NCBI RefSeq assembly: GCF_024679245.1
Contig: NC_090183.1
Coordinates: forward strand, 23,363,855-23,427,854
Origin: Pseudorasbora parva
Lineage: Eukaryota; Chordata; Actinopteri; Cypriniformes; Gobionidae
Direction: 5' to 3'
DNA: 64,000 bases
Of this stretch, positions 24,790-35,067 are shown piece by piece; position 1 is the stretch's first letter, and every line of letters begins with the position of its first letter. A program made the translations under genes and the position numbers. The notes beneath the pieces are model-generated. The model was not told the origin of the DNA, searched no databases, and saw only the letters and a program-made list of their open reading frames with translations.

Positions 24790-24934
24790 TACACCGATAA
24801 GGCATAAAATTATGACCACTGACAGGTAAAGTGAATAACACTGTTTATCTCTTCATCAAAGCTCCTGTTAGTGGGCGGCATTAGGCAGCAAGTGAATAGT
24901 TTGTCCTCAAAGTTGATGTGTTAGAAGCAGGAAA

Positions 24935-26180
24935 AATGGGCAAGCATAAATATTTGAGTGAGTTTGACAGGGACCAAAATGTGACAGCTAGATGAGTTGG
25001 TCAGAGCATCTCCAAAACTGCAGCTCTTGTGGGTGTTCCCAGTCTGCAGTGGTCAGTCTTTATCAAAAGTGGTCCAAGGAAGGAACAGTGGTGAACCAGC
25101 GACAGGGCCATGGACGGCCAAAGCTCATTGATGCACTTGGGGAGCAAAGGCTGGCGGTGTTGTCTGATCAAACAGATGAGCTACTGTAGCTCAAATTGCT
25201 CAATAAGTTAATGCTGGTTCTGATAGAAAGGTGTCAGAATACACAGTGCATTGCAGTTAGTTGCGTATGGGGCTGCACTGTTTCTAGCCGTAGACCAGAA
25301 ACAGTGGACATGTAAGCATCAGAACTGGACCACGAAACAATGGAAGAAGGTGGCCTGTTCTGATGAATCATGTTTTCTTTTACATCACGTGGATGGCTGT
25401 GTGCTTGTGTGTTGCTTACTTGAGCAACACATGGCACCAGGATGCACTATGGGAAGAAGGCAAGCTGGCAGAAGCAGTATAATGGTTTGGGCAATGTTCT
25501 GCTGGCAAACGTTGGGTCCTGCCATTCATGTGGATGTTACTTTGACACATACCACCTACCCAAGTCGCCTTTAGCTTGGCTTGCTCAGTTGGGGATACTA
25601 AAATTCCAAAGTAAGTTATTCAACTGAATATCCAAATAAAATGTATTTATTAGGTCTGAATTAATTGTATAAACTATATTACTGATCTGCCCACATTGTC
25701 GCTATATAATAAATTGAAGAAATTGATGACTGTACAGCCAAATAAAATTTGGTTGCAATATTGCCCTGTTTAACACTGTGAAGCTGCTTTGAAACAATCA
25801 TCATTGTAAAAACACTATATTTATAAACTTGACTTGATTAAGCATTGTTGCAGACCATGTACACAATTTCATGAAAACAGATTTCCTTGATGGCTGTGGC
25901 TCTTTCAGCTGGATAATACACCCTGCCATTAAGCAAAAATGGTTTAGGAATGGTTTGAGGAGCTCAACAATGAGTTTGAGGTGTTGACTTGGCTTCCAAA
26001 TTCCCCAGATCTCAATCCAATCGAGCATCTGATGCGCTGAACAAACAACTCCATGGACGTCCCACCTCGCAACTTACAGGACTTAAAGGATCTGCTGCAA
26101 ACATCTTGGTGCCAGATACCACAGCACACCTTCAGGAGTCTTGTGGAGTCCATGCCTCAATGAGTCATGGGTGTTGTGGC
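24935..26180 (+). pseudogene. Tc1-like transposase pseudogene 1
   Basis: Remnant of a DDE transposase that cuts and pastes the element. The N-terminal helix-turn-helix part begins MGKHKYLSEFDRDQNVTAR and is then broken by TGA. QKWSKEGTVVNQRQGHGRPK is the paired-like linker with its GRPK hook. KVACSDESCFLLHHVDGCV carries the first/second Asp region. LPNSPDLNPIEHL near 25995-26035 carries the C-terminal catalytic block. Several stops and a 275-bp insertion within the catalytic core show it is dead. Confidence 0.88.
25565..25839 (+). mobile_element. Short retroposon inserted in Tc1-like element 1
   Basis: Interrupts the transposase between ...ACCTACCCAAG and ...AAGCATTGTTGCAG; a 3-bp AAG repeat flanks it. 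The 3' part GAAGCTGCTTTGAAACAATC...ACTATATTTATAAACTTGAC is a tail seen repeatedly in fish genomes as the 3' end of a LINE-derived retroposon. The family is not assigned. Confidence 0.65.
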
Positions 26181-26242
26181 AGCAAAATGGGGACAAACAC
26201 AGTATTAGGAAGATGGTCATAATGTTATGCCTGATCAGTGTA

Positions 26243-27749
26243 TTTCAGGTAAAACTAAAAGTGCCTTTAGCACAACTAATTGGACGCTTTACTGTGAAAT
26301 TGTCTCAAAACCTTCAAGAAGCAATGTAATATCCTTTTACAGAAATGTCGGCAGAGGTACATTTTTTGCAATAAGTATAGGTTTATATTTTAACTCTTCT
26401 AAACTTTCTGTGATTGTCAGACTGTGGAGAAGTAGCAATGTCTGATTTTTGAAAGAACTATTCTTTTAAATCAGATCACTGTAATGAACTGCTTGATCGG
26501 TAACACCTAATTTTAGGATTAAATTTTCATTATTAACTAGCTTTTTAGCATGAATAGGTTTTTGGTTGTTAGTACTTATAAATGCCTTATTCTGCATGGC
26601 CTTATTCTACATCTCTTAATCCTAACCAATACCTAAACTTAAACGCTACAAAAACCTTAATAATCAGTAAATTAGGAGTTTATTGAGGCAAAAGTCATAG
26701 CTAAACTTAATAGTGAATGTGTTCCCTATACTAAAGTGCTACTGGTTGATACAGTTCACAAAACTAGTCTAAATGATTTGGACTGATCTGGTTCTACGGC
26801 ATCTTGCTCAAATATTCAGCCACAACAATTTACATTTTTGGGTGAACTAATCCATTAAATTGTGAAGTATATTAGTAAAATAGAATTGTATGTACATATC
26901 ATAGCGCTATTTGTTGTACAAAATGTACTAATTTAAAATGAATTTACAGGAATTAATTAATTTCGTGTACAGATTTTATTACAGTAATGATAATTAATTT
27001 AATACATTTAATAAATGAGAATGATTTATTTTATATACCGGTATGTATTTCTTAAAAGTTTGGATGAGATTTACCCAGCAGCTCAATGAAAGAAACGTAT
27101 CTGATCATTCGTTGTATTTGATCTCTCTGATGGCAGCGCTAAAGTCTTGGCCAGAAGTTCAGCTCGCACGTGAGCAGTGCTGGTCGGCTGACAGAATTGT
27201 TCCCATCTATCCATGGCATGTGTCTAATCTCATTTTTAGTCTTCATAATAATTAATAACGATAAGTATATTTTAGCACTAACACTCTTGTTGACATTTAC
27301 TGAAAACCTTCAAAGCTCACAGTGAGGCTAGATATGGAATTGTAACTGTAATGAAAGTTAAATCTGGAGGTTAGTGATTCAGAGATGTGCATGCTGGGAA
27401 ATCTGAGTGTTTAGGTGTATGTAGGTAAGTCTTCATGATGAGCCATAGTTCTCTCCATATATTTCTTGTGTTCTATTATCGGTCTGTTTGACAGGTTGAC
27501 AGTCTCACAGGAGAGATTTTGCTGACTGGCAGTTCTTGAGATTTAAGAAAATTGAGACAATGTTCTTTTAAGAGCTGTTCACTTGGTCATTCATCATCAC
27601 ATGAAGAATTCCAGGGTGGCCAAGGACAACGAACACACCGAAACACACAATAGCAAAGATACACACAGACACATATACATACATAAAAATATATAGTATA
27701 TAGACAATGAGTCCTAATAGATTAGAAAGAGATAAAGACAGTAACATAC
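26243..27749. other. Intronic sequence with repeat fragments
   Basis: Includes a copy at 26495-26740 of the repeat also present at 39745-40085 (shared TTAGGAGTTTATTGAGGCAA) and a TTAA MITE end at about 26830-26858. No exon was seen. Confidence 0.5.
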
Positions 27750-27842
27750 CTGGTCTGTCGTAGTGGGATTGGAAGTGAAATACACAGGAAAGGGTCAAAG
27801 GTGTTGCTCTGTTTAAGGCAATGAGGGCACGTCAGTGATGAT
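27750..27842 (-). CDS. usp43: usp43-like exon B (zinc-ribbon CPHC knuckle)
   Basis: Coding exon of 93 bp (1 + 90 + 2 nt). The acceptor is TTTCTGTTTCAG and the donor GTATGT on the minus strand. It reads SSLTCPHCLKQSNTFDPF and then CISLPIPLRQT. The CPHC is the first Cys pair of the zinc ribbon in the USP finger subdomain, and the NTFDPF..SLPIPL block is the strand that follows it in USP31/USP43. The final AG joins the G of the exon at 21589-21724 to make Arg (QTR-ALNVTL). Both flanking phases agree exactly with the neighbouring exons. The high conservation and intact frame indicate a living gene. Confidence 0.92.
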
Positions 27843-28684
27843 CTGAAACAGAAATGACCAGGATACATTTATTTTTCAAAATAAAAACACTCACAACCAC
27901 AATATAATACTATTAATACCACAATAACTAATACCACAATAACTAATACTATTAATATGAATTTTTATTTTATTTTGATATACTTGATTTAGTTTATAGC
28001 TTTGTGCAGTTTAAAATGTCAAAACCCATTCATTTAAAAACGGGTGTCCATGTACTGACATATTTGATGTCTTTATGATGTTCATATGCTCACATCAATG
28101 AGTCAGATTCTTGTTCTGACGATTTTACTTAAAACTTTTATGTGAATGTCTTAACTAGCTTGACCATGTATTTTTGAAATATATTTTTGAAATATATATA
28201 TTTTTTAAATATATGCAGCTACAGAGTATATATTTAATACATTACAAAGGCTTTCGTATCGTTTATTGTCCTGTATTTTATGTGCCACATTACTTTAATC
28301 CTAAATCAATGATATTTTGATCAAACCCACAGACAATTTAGCTGTTCAGTCAGCTGCATTCCAAAAACTCAATATTTCTTAATCGGTATTACTGTCTTTT
28401 TAATCCAGTGGGGAAAAAATCTTTCCAAAAATGAGAGATGTAAGATGTATTAAAATACACTTTTATGCATTTGCTGATGGTGGGAAACGCAAGCTCATGA
28501 AGTTTTGCTTTTAATTGCATTCTGACATTCTAGTTTGGTGAACTTAAACCTGCAAATTTGTATCACATGAAGACATGATCAGTACATCACAGTGTTACCT
28601 GCAGCTGCAAGAAAGCAGAGTAGATTGCTTGATTATTATTTGATATACTGTGTGTTGAACTTATGTTTAAAGATTCAGTAACAT
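27843..28684. other. Intronic sequence
   Basis: Start of the 23.3-kb usp43 intron as read upward from exon B. It is AT-rich with no features beyond ATTAATACCACAATAACTA-type triplication at 27905-27955. Confidence 0.5.
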
Positions 28685-28943
28685 TTAGAATAATGGTAAT
28701 TAGTTAACACTACATTCGTTAACATTAACTAATACACTGCACGTATAAAGCATTTATTTATCTTTGTTCATGTTAATTTCAACATTTACTAATACTAAAA
28801 TACTACATTATTAAAATCTTGTTAATATTAGTAAATGCACTGTGAATTAACATGAACAGCTGTATTTTTATGTATCTTTTACAAAGATGAACAAATGCAG
28901 TAACAAATGAACTAGTTACAAACTCATGGTTAGTTCTTGTTAG
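28685..28943. repeat. Internally palindromic AACATTAACTAA-type repeat
   Basis: GGTAATTAGTTAACACTACA at the left and the mirrored GGTTAGTTCTTGTTAGTT at the right, with TTCATGTTAATTTCAACATT between. It is a common non-autonomous fish repeat type. No coding capacity. Confidence 0.6.
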
Positions 28944-29872
28944 TTAAAGGGTTACTTTAGCAATTTAGCATATGGCTTTGTATCAGTAGAAACCCGGGAG
29001 TATATTCGAATGATCGTGCTTCCTCAATCATTTTGCGTCATCTGAGGAATTTTTGGCCATTGCTGAACAGATTTTCCAGTCTTACAAAGATATAAACACT
29101 ACGCTCAGTTTTAAGTGTGTAACCATTGTATATCGACATGAAATATATCAATTCAAACTCACCTGCATGCATTATAGCTGTATATTTATACACTACGATC
29201 AGTTTTAAGTGTGTAACCATTGTATATCGGCATGAAATATCAATTCAAACTCACCTGCATGTATTATAGCTGCATATTTATACACTACGCTCAGTTTTAA
29301 GTGTGTAACCATTGTATATCGGCATGAAATATCAATTCAAACTCACCTGCATGTATTATAGCTGCATATTTATACTTGTGAACGTTTTTACTCGCGATCA
29401 CGGCACTTGATGCCCAAGGGAACGTCTGCCAATTCCACCAAGTGATAGAAATTTTATGAATTAAAATGACTTTTTGTTTTTGTTTTGTTAAAATGTTCAA
29501 ATTCCAATGTTGTGCATTATTGAGTCAGTTTTTTTTTATACAAAAAAAGCTGTGGAATTTTAACATGTATTTAAATGTTAAAAGTAATTTTAATTCATAC
29601 AAATTATCTGTTTCAAATGCATGGTGGAATTGGCAGACGTTTCCTTGAGCATCAAGCGCTGTGATCACGTGTAAAAGTGTTTTTGCGTATAAATATGTAT
29701 CTATAATCCATGTAGGTGATTTTGAATTGATATTTCATGTCGATATATAATGTTACACATTTAAAACTGATTGTAGTGTTTATATCTTTGTAAGACTGAA
29801 AAATCTATAGAGCAATAACAAGGAAAACAAACTTTATCGCACTCCGAGAGCCCCCTCGTGGTCGGGAGCATT
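28944..29872. mobile_element. TTAA MITE with long inverted arms, one arm triplicated
   Basis: Starts TTAAAGGGTTACTTTAGC. The segment TTTTAAGTGTGTAACCATTG...CATGCATTATAGC occurs three times in tandem (~29100-29380, period about 93 bp). It is mirrored once at about 29690-29790 (ATAATCCATGTAGGTGATTT...TACACATTTAAAACTGA). CGTCTGCCAATTCCACCA at 29423-29440 is mirrored by TGGTGGAATTGGCAGACG at 29622-29639. Confidence 0.72.
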
Positions 29873-30017
29873 TCCGTTGTGTTGTGGTTTAATTCCGTTG
29901 TGTTGTGACGATTTTGTTGTGTTGTGGTTTAATTCAATTGTGTGTTGTGCCGATTTTGTTGTGTTGTGGTTTAATGCCGTTGTGTTGTGGTGATTTTGTT
30001 GTGTTGTGGTTTAATTC
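29873..30017. repeat. GTTGTG satellite, left stub
   Basis: Seven or so units of the same satellite as 35695-37570, cut off by a hAT-like MITE that carries DIRS-B. The last 9 bp GTTTAATTC (30009-30017) recur at 35695-35703 as the target duplication. Confidence 0.92.
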
Positions 30018-30031
30018 TAGCCTAGAAATTG
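30018..30031 (-). mobile_element. hAT-like MITE family X, copy 2, left piece
   Basis: TAGCCTAGAAAT is the terminus of family X in inverted orientation, cut after about 12 bp by DIRS-B. It continues at 35205. Two bases (TG) before 30032 are unassigned. Confidence 0.85.
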
Positions 30032-30194
30032 TCTCAGGTTACGTATGTAACCATGGTTCCCTGAGAGGGAACGAGACGCTGCGTCGAAACGCTAGGGGAC
30101 GCCTCTGCGTACCATGTCATGAAGCACTTGTGTAATCAGTCCAATAGCGGGACGATACGTCACGGGCGGGTGACGTCATCGACCAGGAAGCTAT
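30032..30194 (-). repeat. DIRS-B 3' inverted terminal repeat with 46-bp distal extension
   Basis: The core 30078-30194 is the inverted copy of 35068-35184 (one C/T difference). The distal 30032-30077 is unique to this end and holds two hairpins: GGTTAC-GTAT-GTAACC (30037-30052) and GTTCCCT-GAG-AGGGAAC (30056-30072). Confidence 0.92.
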
Positions 30195-30276
30195 AAAGGA
30201 CACCTGGACCAAACAGTCACTAGCTTCTGGAAAAGTCGAACAAATCGATCACAGGCATGCTGGGAGTATGGCATCG

Positions 30277-30380
30277 CGACGCAGCGTCTCGTTCCCTCTC
30301 AGGGAACCATGGTTACATACGTAACCTGAGATGTTCCCTATCTCGAGGGAACTTTGAGCTGCGTCGAAACGCTAGGGGAC
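30277..30380 (-). repeat. DIRS-B internal complementary region
   Basis: 30277-30331 is an exact reverse complement of the 3' terminus, including its unique 46 bp. 30339-30380 matches the reverse complement of the 5' terminus (35163-35204) with one difference. A 7-bp spacer TGTTCCC sits between. It therefore represents the joined ends of a circle and lies between the recombinase stop and the 3' ITR, as in other DIRS elements. Confidence 0.92.
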
Positions 30381-30425
30381 CTCAATACCCACGCCGCCAG
30401 AGTCCCAAATGTCTGTATGTGTGAT

Positions 30426-32159
30426 TTAACCCAGAAACACCCGGGACCCCGGAGTAGAGGCTACGTCTAGATTGTAAAACCTCACAAATGTATGCGGAGA
30501 GGACCACCCAGCCGCATCACAAACCTCTGACAGTGAAACTCCCGAAATAAGAGCCATAGAGGCAGCCATACTCCAAGTAGAGTGGGCGCGGACCCTCATA
30601 GGTGAAGGATGTCCGACCGACTCATAAGCGAGCGAAATAGCCTCGACTATCCACTTGCTAAGCATCTGCTTTGAAGCCAATTTTCCCTTACTGGAGGACC
30701 CAAAACATACGAACAACTGTTCTGACTTTCGCCACAGGGCAGCTCTGTGGACATATGCATCTAGGGCCCTGACCGGACATAGCAGATTTAGCTTCTCTTG
30801 GTCTTGACTAGTGAACGAATGCGGACAGAAAGCCTGCAGCATTACTGGTCCCGGCACGTTGGTCGGGACCTTGGGAACATATCCTTCCCTCGGGAAAAGA
30901 AATGCTTTCACCATTCCTGGTGCAAACTCAAGGCAAGAGGGTGCTACTGATAGAGCCTGTAGGTCTCCTACTCTTTTCAGTGATGAAATCGCTAGAAGAA
31001 ACACTGTTTTTAGTGTGAGAAACTTTTCTGACACTTCCTCTAAGGGCTCGAAGGGAGCCAACATAAGGCCTTCCAGCACTATGGCCAGGTCCCAAGTCGG
31101 CACCCTCGAGCGTGCCGCAGATCTGAGCCTCAAGGTACCACGGAGGAAACGCGTGACCCACGGGTGTCTCCCTAATGATGCGTTATCTAATGGGTTATGA
31201 TAGGCAGATATCGCCGACACATACACTTTCAGAGTCGACGGGGATAACCCTGCGGAGAATTTTTCTTGCAAGAACTCGAGAACTGAACCGACCCGGCAGT
31301 TAACAGGGTCCAAAGTCTGGTGCGTACACCAGGCGACAAAAACTCTCCATTTGAGTGCGTAAAGTCTCCTTGTGGATGGTGCTCTGGAGTGCAACATGGT
31401 CTCTATCACCTCAGTCGATAGACCCGTGTTTATGAACTGGGCCCCCTCAGGGGCCAAGCCCACAGTTTCCACAGTTCCGGGCGTGGGTGCAGTACTGACC
31501 CACCGGCCTGCAAAAGAATATCCCTCCTGACTGGGATTTCCCAGGGAGGACCCTCTAGGAGAGACATGATGTCTGGAAGCCATACTCGGCCCGGCCAGAA
31601 CGGGGCTACCAATAAGAGCTGAACCCCGTCCCGGCGGACTCTCTCCAGCACTCCTGGGAGCAACGCCAGAGGGGGAAAGGCGTACAGACGCTGCCTCGGC
31701 CACGTCTGTACCATTGCGACCAGCCCCAGCGGGGCTGGATGTGTGAGGGAAAAGAATGCTGGACAGTGTGTCGTCTCTCGAGAGGCAAACAGATCCACCT
31801 GGGCTCGCCCAAAGCGGATCCACAGCTCCTCCACCACCTCGGGGTGGAGCCTCCATTCCCCCGGCACCACTCCCTGCCTCGACAGGGAATCTGCCGCTAC
31901 ATTCAGGACCCCCGGGATGTACATCACCCTGAGCGAGAGCATCTTGCCTTGGTCCCATATTAGCATGTGATGCGTGAGCTTCCACAACCGACGCGATCTC
32001 AATCCCCCCTGGTGATTTATATACGAGACCACCGAAGTGTTGTCTGACCGAACTAACACATGACGGCCCCGTAGGTCTGGGAGGAATTGTTTGAGTGCCT
32101 GAAACACAGCCATCAGCTCCAGCTGGTTTATGTGCCAGGAGAGCTGATGGCCCCTCCAC
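30426..32159 (-). CDS. DIRS-B tyrosine recombinase ORF
   Basis: Tyrosine recombinase expected to integrate the circular DIRS DNA. The open frame is 577 codons, but roughly the first 230 are an out-of-frame reading of the RNase H region. Recognisable recombinase starts near residue 235 with the SAM-like N-terminal domain (SRAPSTRRLYALKWRVFVAW; FSAGLSPSTLKVYVSAISAY). The catalytic part has SSLKRVGDLQALSV with the first Arg at about residue 400. Near the C-terminus are RAHSTWSMAAS and AAGWSSPHTFVRFYNLDVAS with the nucleophile Tyr. The second Arg of the H-x-x-R box is Trp here (HSTW, one C-to-T change; DIRS-A keeps HSSR). The frame is therefore intact, but the enzyme is probably inactive. It overlaps pol in another frame by about 730 bp, as is usual in this group. 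Confidence 0.85.
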   Translation of the reverse strand: MEGPSALLAHKPAGADGCVSGTQTIPPRPTGPSCVSSVRQHFGGLVYKSPGGIEIASVVEAHASHANMGPRQDALAQGDVHPGGPECSGRFPVEAGSGAGGMEAPPRGGGGAVDPLWASPGGSVCLSRDDTLSSILFPHTSSPAGAGRNGTDVAEAASVRLSPSGVAPRSAGESPPGRGSALIGSPVLAGPSMASRHHVSPRGSSLGNPSQEGYSFAGRWVSTAPTPGTVETVGLAPEGAQFINTGLSTEVIETMLHSRAPSTRRLYALKWRVFVAWCTHQTLDPVNCRVGSVLEFLQEKFSAGLSPSTLKVYVSAISAYHNPLDNASLGRHPWVTRFLRGTLRLRSAARSRVPTWDLAIVLEGLMLAPFEPLEEVSEKFLTLKTVFLLAISSLKRVGDLQALSVAPSCLEFAPGMVKAFLFPREGYVPKVPTNVPGPVMLQAFCPHSFTSQDQEKLNLLCPVRALDAYVHRAALWRKSEQLFVCFGSSSKGKLASKQMLSKWIVEAISLAYESVGHPSPMRVRAHSTWSMAASMALISGVSLSEVCDAAGWSSPHTFVRFYNLDVASTPGSRVFLG

Positions 32160-32635
32160 AGACCTTGGGCTGAGCGGCCACTCATGTCCGCTCCCCAGCC
32201 AGTTAGGCTGTTATCCGTCGTTAGCATTACGCGACGACAAGGAGCCCCCAGAACTGAACCTTGGGAAAGGAACCAAGGATCTTTCCACATCACCAAAGCA
32301 CGTAGGCAGCGCCGCGTGACCTTGATTAAGCGAAAAGGGTTTCCCCTCGGGGAGAACCCCTTGGTCCTGAGCCACCACTGTAAGGGTCTCATGTACAGCA
32401 GGCCAAAAGGTATCACGTTGGATGCTGCTGCCATCAAACCCAACACTCTTTGAAAGTGTTTGACAGTGAGTGACTGGCCTAGCTTTATCTGGTTGACGGT
32501 ATTCAGGATCGTTTTTACCCTGGGCGGAGATAGCCGAGCCGACATCGTTCTCGTGTCCCAAACTACCCCCAGAAAAGTAATGCTCTGCTGTGGTGCCAAC
32601 ATACTTTTCTTTTCATTCAACCTTAGCCCCAACAT
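31430..32635 (-). CDS. DIRS-B RNase H / pol C-terminal ORF
   Basis: A 401-codon frame continuing pol after the RT palm. It starts LGLRLNEKKSMLAPQQSITF, the post-palm text of DIRS and Gypsy-like RTs. RNase H follows: MLTTDNSLTGWGADM (first Asp), INQLELMAVFQAL (Glu) and VLVRSDNTSVVSYI (second Asp). RVMYIPGVLNVAADSLSR holds the last Asp. The C-terminal 150 residues (AQVDLFASRETTHCPAFFSL..; VAPFWPGRVWLPD; LHPRPELWKLWAWPL) are the conserved DIRS tail sometimes compared with a Dam-like methyltransferase; no methyltransferase catalytic motif was verified. It is separated from the upstream RT frame by a small frameshift at about 32640. Confidence 0.85.
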   Translation of the reverse strand: MLGLRLNEKKSMLAPQQSITFLGVVWDTRTMSARLSPPRVKTILNTVNQIKLGQSLTVKHFQRVLGLMAAASNVIPFGLLYMRPLQWWLRTKGFSPRGNPFRLIKVTRRCLRALVMWKDPWFLSQGSVLGAPCRRVMLTTDNSLTGWGADMSGRSAQGLWRGHQLSWHINQLELMAVFQALKQFLPDLRGRHVLVRSDNTSVVSYINHQGGLRSRRLWKLTHHMLIWDQGKMLSLRVMYIPGVLNVAADSLSRQGVVPGEWRLHPEVVEELWIRFGRAQVDLFASRETTHCPAFFSLTHPAPLGLVAMVQTWPRQRLYAFPPLALLPGVLERVRRDGVQLLLVAPFWPGRVWLPDIMSLLEGPPWEIPVRRDILLQAGGSVLHPRPELWKLWAWPLRGPSS

Positions 32636-33400
32636 TCATGTGTGCGAGAACAGCATCTCGATGCTGAACCGCCAGTTTTTCGACTGTGCTAACACTAGCC
32701 AATCGTCGATGTAATTTAGCACGCGGATGCCCTGGAGTCGCAGCGGAGCCAGAGCTGCATCCACGCACTTCGTGAAAGTGCGGGGCGATAAAGCTAGACC
32801 GAATGGCAGCACTCGATATTGGTACGCTTTTCCCCCAAAAGCGAACCTGAGGAACTGTCTGTGCTGCGGAAGGATGGAGATGTGGAAATATGCATCTTTT
32901 AAATCTATCTTGACGCACCAGTCCTCGGACCTGATGTGACACACGATCTGTTTTATCGTGAGCATTTTGAATTTTAATCTTTTTACTGCTCTGTTTAGAT
33001 GACGCAGATCTAAGATAGGCCTTAACCCCCCATCCTTCTTTGGAACTATGAAGTACCGGCTGTAAAACCCGACTCTCTGCAGTGGGGAGGGACCCGTTCT
33101 ATAGCCTCTTTTCGCAGAAGAGTCTGTACCTATTGTCCCATTACCGAAGCCTGCTCGGGGCTTACTACCGTGGCAGTAACCCCGTTGAACACGGGCGGGT
33201 GTAACCCGAATTGAATTCTGTACCCTTTTTCTACTGTACGCAGGACCCATTCTGAGACATTCGGCAGAAGTTTCCACGCTGCCAGAAAATCTACTAAGGG
33301 AACCAGCCTCTCGAGGCTGGTCTCTGGATTTTCCTGTGTGGTCAGCCCGATGTCCTGTAACGGATAACCGGCAGGTAGCAACCGAACTGACCGCCCAGGG
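32636..33400 (-). pseudogene. DIRS-B reverse transcriptase, frameshifted
   Basis: RT that copies element RNA. RT text in one frame: GFYSRYFIVPKKDGGLRPIL, KIDLKDAYFHISI (motif A, Asp), FGLALSPRTFTKCV (motif B) and LNYIDDWLVLAQS (motif C, the catalytic Y-I-D-D). Two frameshifts are visible. Near 33115 the upstream text EWVLRTVEKGYRIQFGLHPP lies in a different frame (33130-33381). Near 32640-32660 the frame exits before joining LGLRLNEKKS; the continuation AVQHRDAVLAHM is in a third frame. All catalytic Asp residues are present, so inactivation is by indels only. Confidence 0.85.
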
Positions 33401-33664
33401 GCCCTCCCGAGAGGGCGCGAACATCCCTAAGCCGCTATGTTTCCGGGCGGACATGGAGATATGCGTTCGCCGGGGACCGCGCGCCCTGAAGCACCAATGG
33501 TGGCAGGGTTGGCAGACCGGCCCCCCGATGGCACCGGGAAAGAGCGGGCGCCTCGGCGAGCCGCACTTTCCCGGAGGGGACTGCCATCGGAAGCCCTGCG
33601 CTCTTGGCGTCAGGACTTCTTAGCCGAGGCCTTCCTAGCGATAAGGACGGTCCTCAGATCCGTC

Positions 33665-35064
33665 CTACCGCGGGAAGGTCCCGGCTGAGCGCGTCGCCCA
33701 GACCCCCGTCCTCTCTGCGGGGGGGCCCGAGCAGCCACGCTCTGCTTTTGCTGCGCTCGATGCGCTACGGAGGAGGAGGTACTCGGCTGGAGGAAATGTT
33801 TTTCGGGGGAGAAATTTTTGAAAGGCTGCAGCCTGCCTTCTGGCCTCTTGGTAACGGTCGACGACTGTTGTTACTGCGTCACCAAAGAGACCAGAAGGCG
33901 AGACGTGCGCGTCCAGTAGGAATTTTTTATCCCTCTCCTTTATGTCAGAGAGGTTTAACCATAAATGTCTCTCCGTGGCCACCAGGGCTGCCATAGAGCG
34001 GCCGATCGATCTGGCCGTCTCCCTGGTGGCACGAAGAGACAAATCTGCCGCCCGTCTAATTTCGGCTATCGTCTCTCTCCCCACTTCCTCAGTTTCCTCA
34101 TTTATATCCCCCAATAAATCTGCCTGATATGCTTGCAGGACGGCCACCGTATGTAAACAGGCGGCCGCCTGCCCGGCTGCCGAGTACGCCCTGCCCACCA
34201 GCGCTGATGTCGTTCTTACGGGCTTGGTGGGCAGCTGCGGGGCTTGCAGCGACGATGCTGACTTGGGGGAGGGATAGCTCGCGAGCGTCTCTTCCACCCG
34301 CGGCATCGCCACCATGAGCCTTCAACCCGTTTATGTTTGAATAGTCAGATGTTGACGGGTTGAAAACTCTGGCTGACGCTGGTTTAGTCCAGGACAAGCC
34401 CCGGCAAGCCCCGCTTAGGAGGCTGTGTATATGAGGGTAAGAATCTTTCATCTAGCCTGCTCTGATGTTGGCGTGTTTCATACTGCTCGGCCGGCCAGTC
34501 TAAACTCAATCTGGCAACGGCACGAGTCACAACCTCCATAAGCTCCTCCTGTGCGTGTGTGTGCAGTGGTGGAAGTAATTCGTCAGTCATTTCAACACTA
34601 ACAACATCCAGTTCCTCGGAACTGGAATGCTGCGGCTGATCACGAGCCTCAGCGCGAGCAGAAGAAACCGCAGAGCGTGCTTCCAACTCACGAACTGAGG
34701 CTTGAGATCAAGTGGGTAAGGGCAGAGATAGGGGATCACCCGTCTCTAACCCCGCCCCTAGATCTAACTGCGATCCCCAAGACGCGAGCCTTCGCTGTGC
34801 CTCGGCAACAGCGGGACCCGAGCCCTGAGGACCACGAGCCAAAGCACTCTCCTCGAAGAGTGCCCGGCGTGATCTTAATGTACGCATTGGGAGACTCTCG
34901 CAATGCTCGCAGCCAACCCCCTCGAGAGCTGACTGGGCATGCTCGAGCCCCAAACACATTACACACAGGTCGTGTGTATCCCCACCCGTGATGTAACGAG
35001 GGCAGGGAGTGACACATCGCCTGAATTGACTAGACATTCTTTTTCTTTTTCTTTTGACACACAC
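33665..35064 (-). pseudogene. DIRS-B gag-like ORF1, frameshifted
   Basis: The structural protein of the element, reading on the minus strand from 35064. The first frame (35064-34708) starts MCVKRKRKRMSSQFRRCVT and has CPRYITGGDTHDLCVMCLGL followed by CEHC, a Cys/His cluster typical of fish DIRS ORF1. The reading then moves to the frame of 34686-34384 (SSARAEARDQPQHSSSEELD), to 34451-34320 (SARVFNPSTSDYSNINGLKA) and to 34315-33665 (SALVGRAYSAAGQAAACLHT; VLQAYQADLLGDINEETEEV). At least three frame changes are needed, so no full-length Gag is made. The last frame ends 216 codons after its ATG in an Arg/Ser-rich tail. Confidence 0.75.
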
Positions 35065-35067
35065 ACA

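Larger units (their letters stand above)
24790..26242 (+). mobile_element. Tc1-like transposon 1, interrupted
   Basis: TA-flanked termini CACCGATAAGGCATAAAATT and, mirrored, CACTGATCAGGCATAACATT (read from the right). About 1.45 kb, of which ~275 bp is a later insertion. The transposase reads on the plus strand and is broken. The TIR text 'AGGCATAACATTATGACC' is shared by a Tc1 family widespread in fishes. Confidence 0.9.

Noticed and set aside
30811..34991. Plus-strand ORFs across DIRS-B
   Set aside because: Antisense shadows of gag, pol and recombinase.
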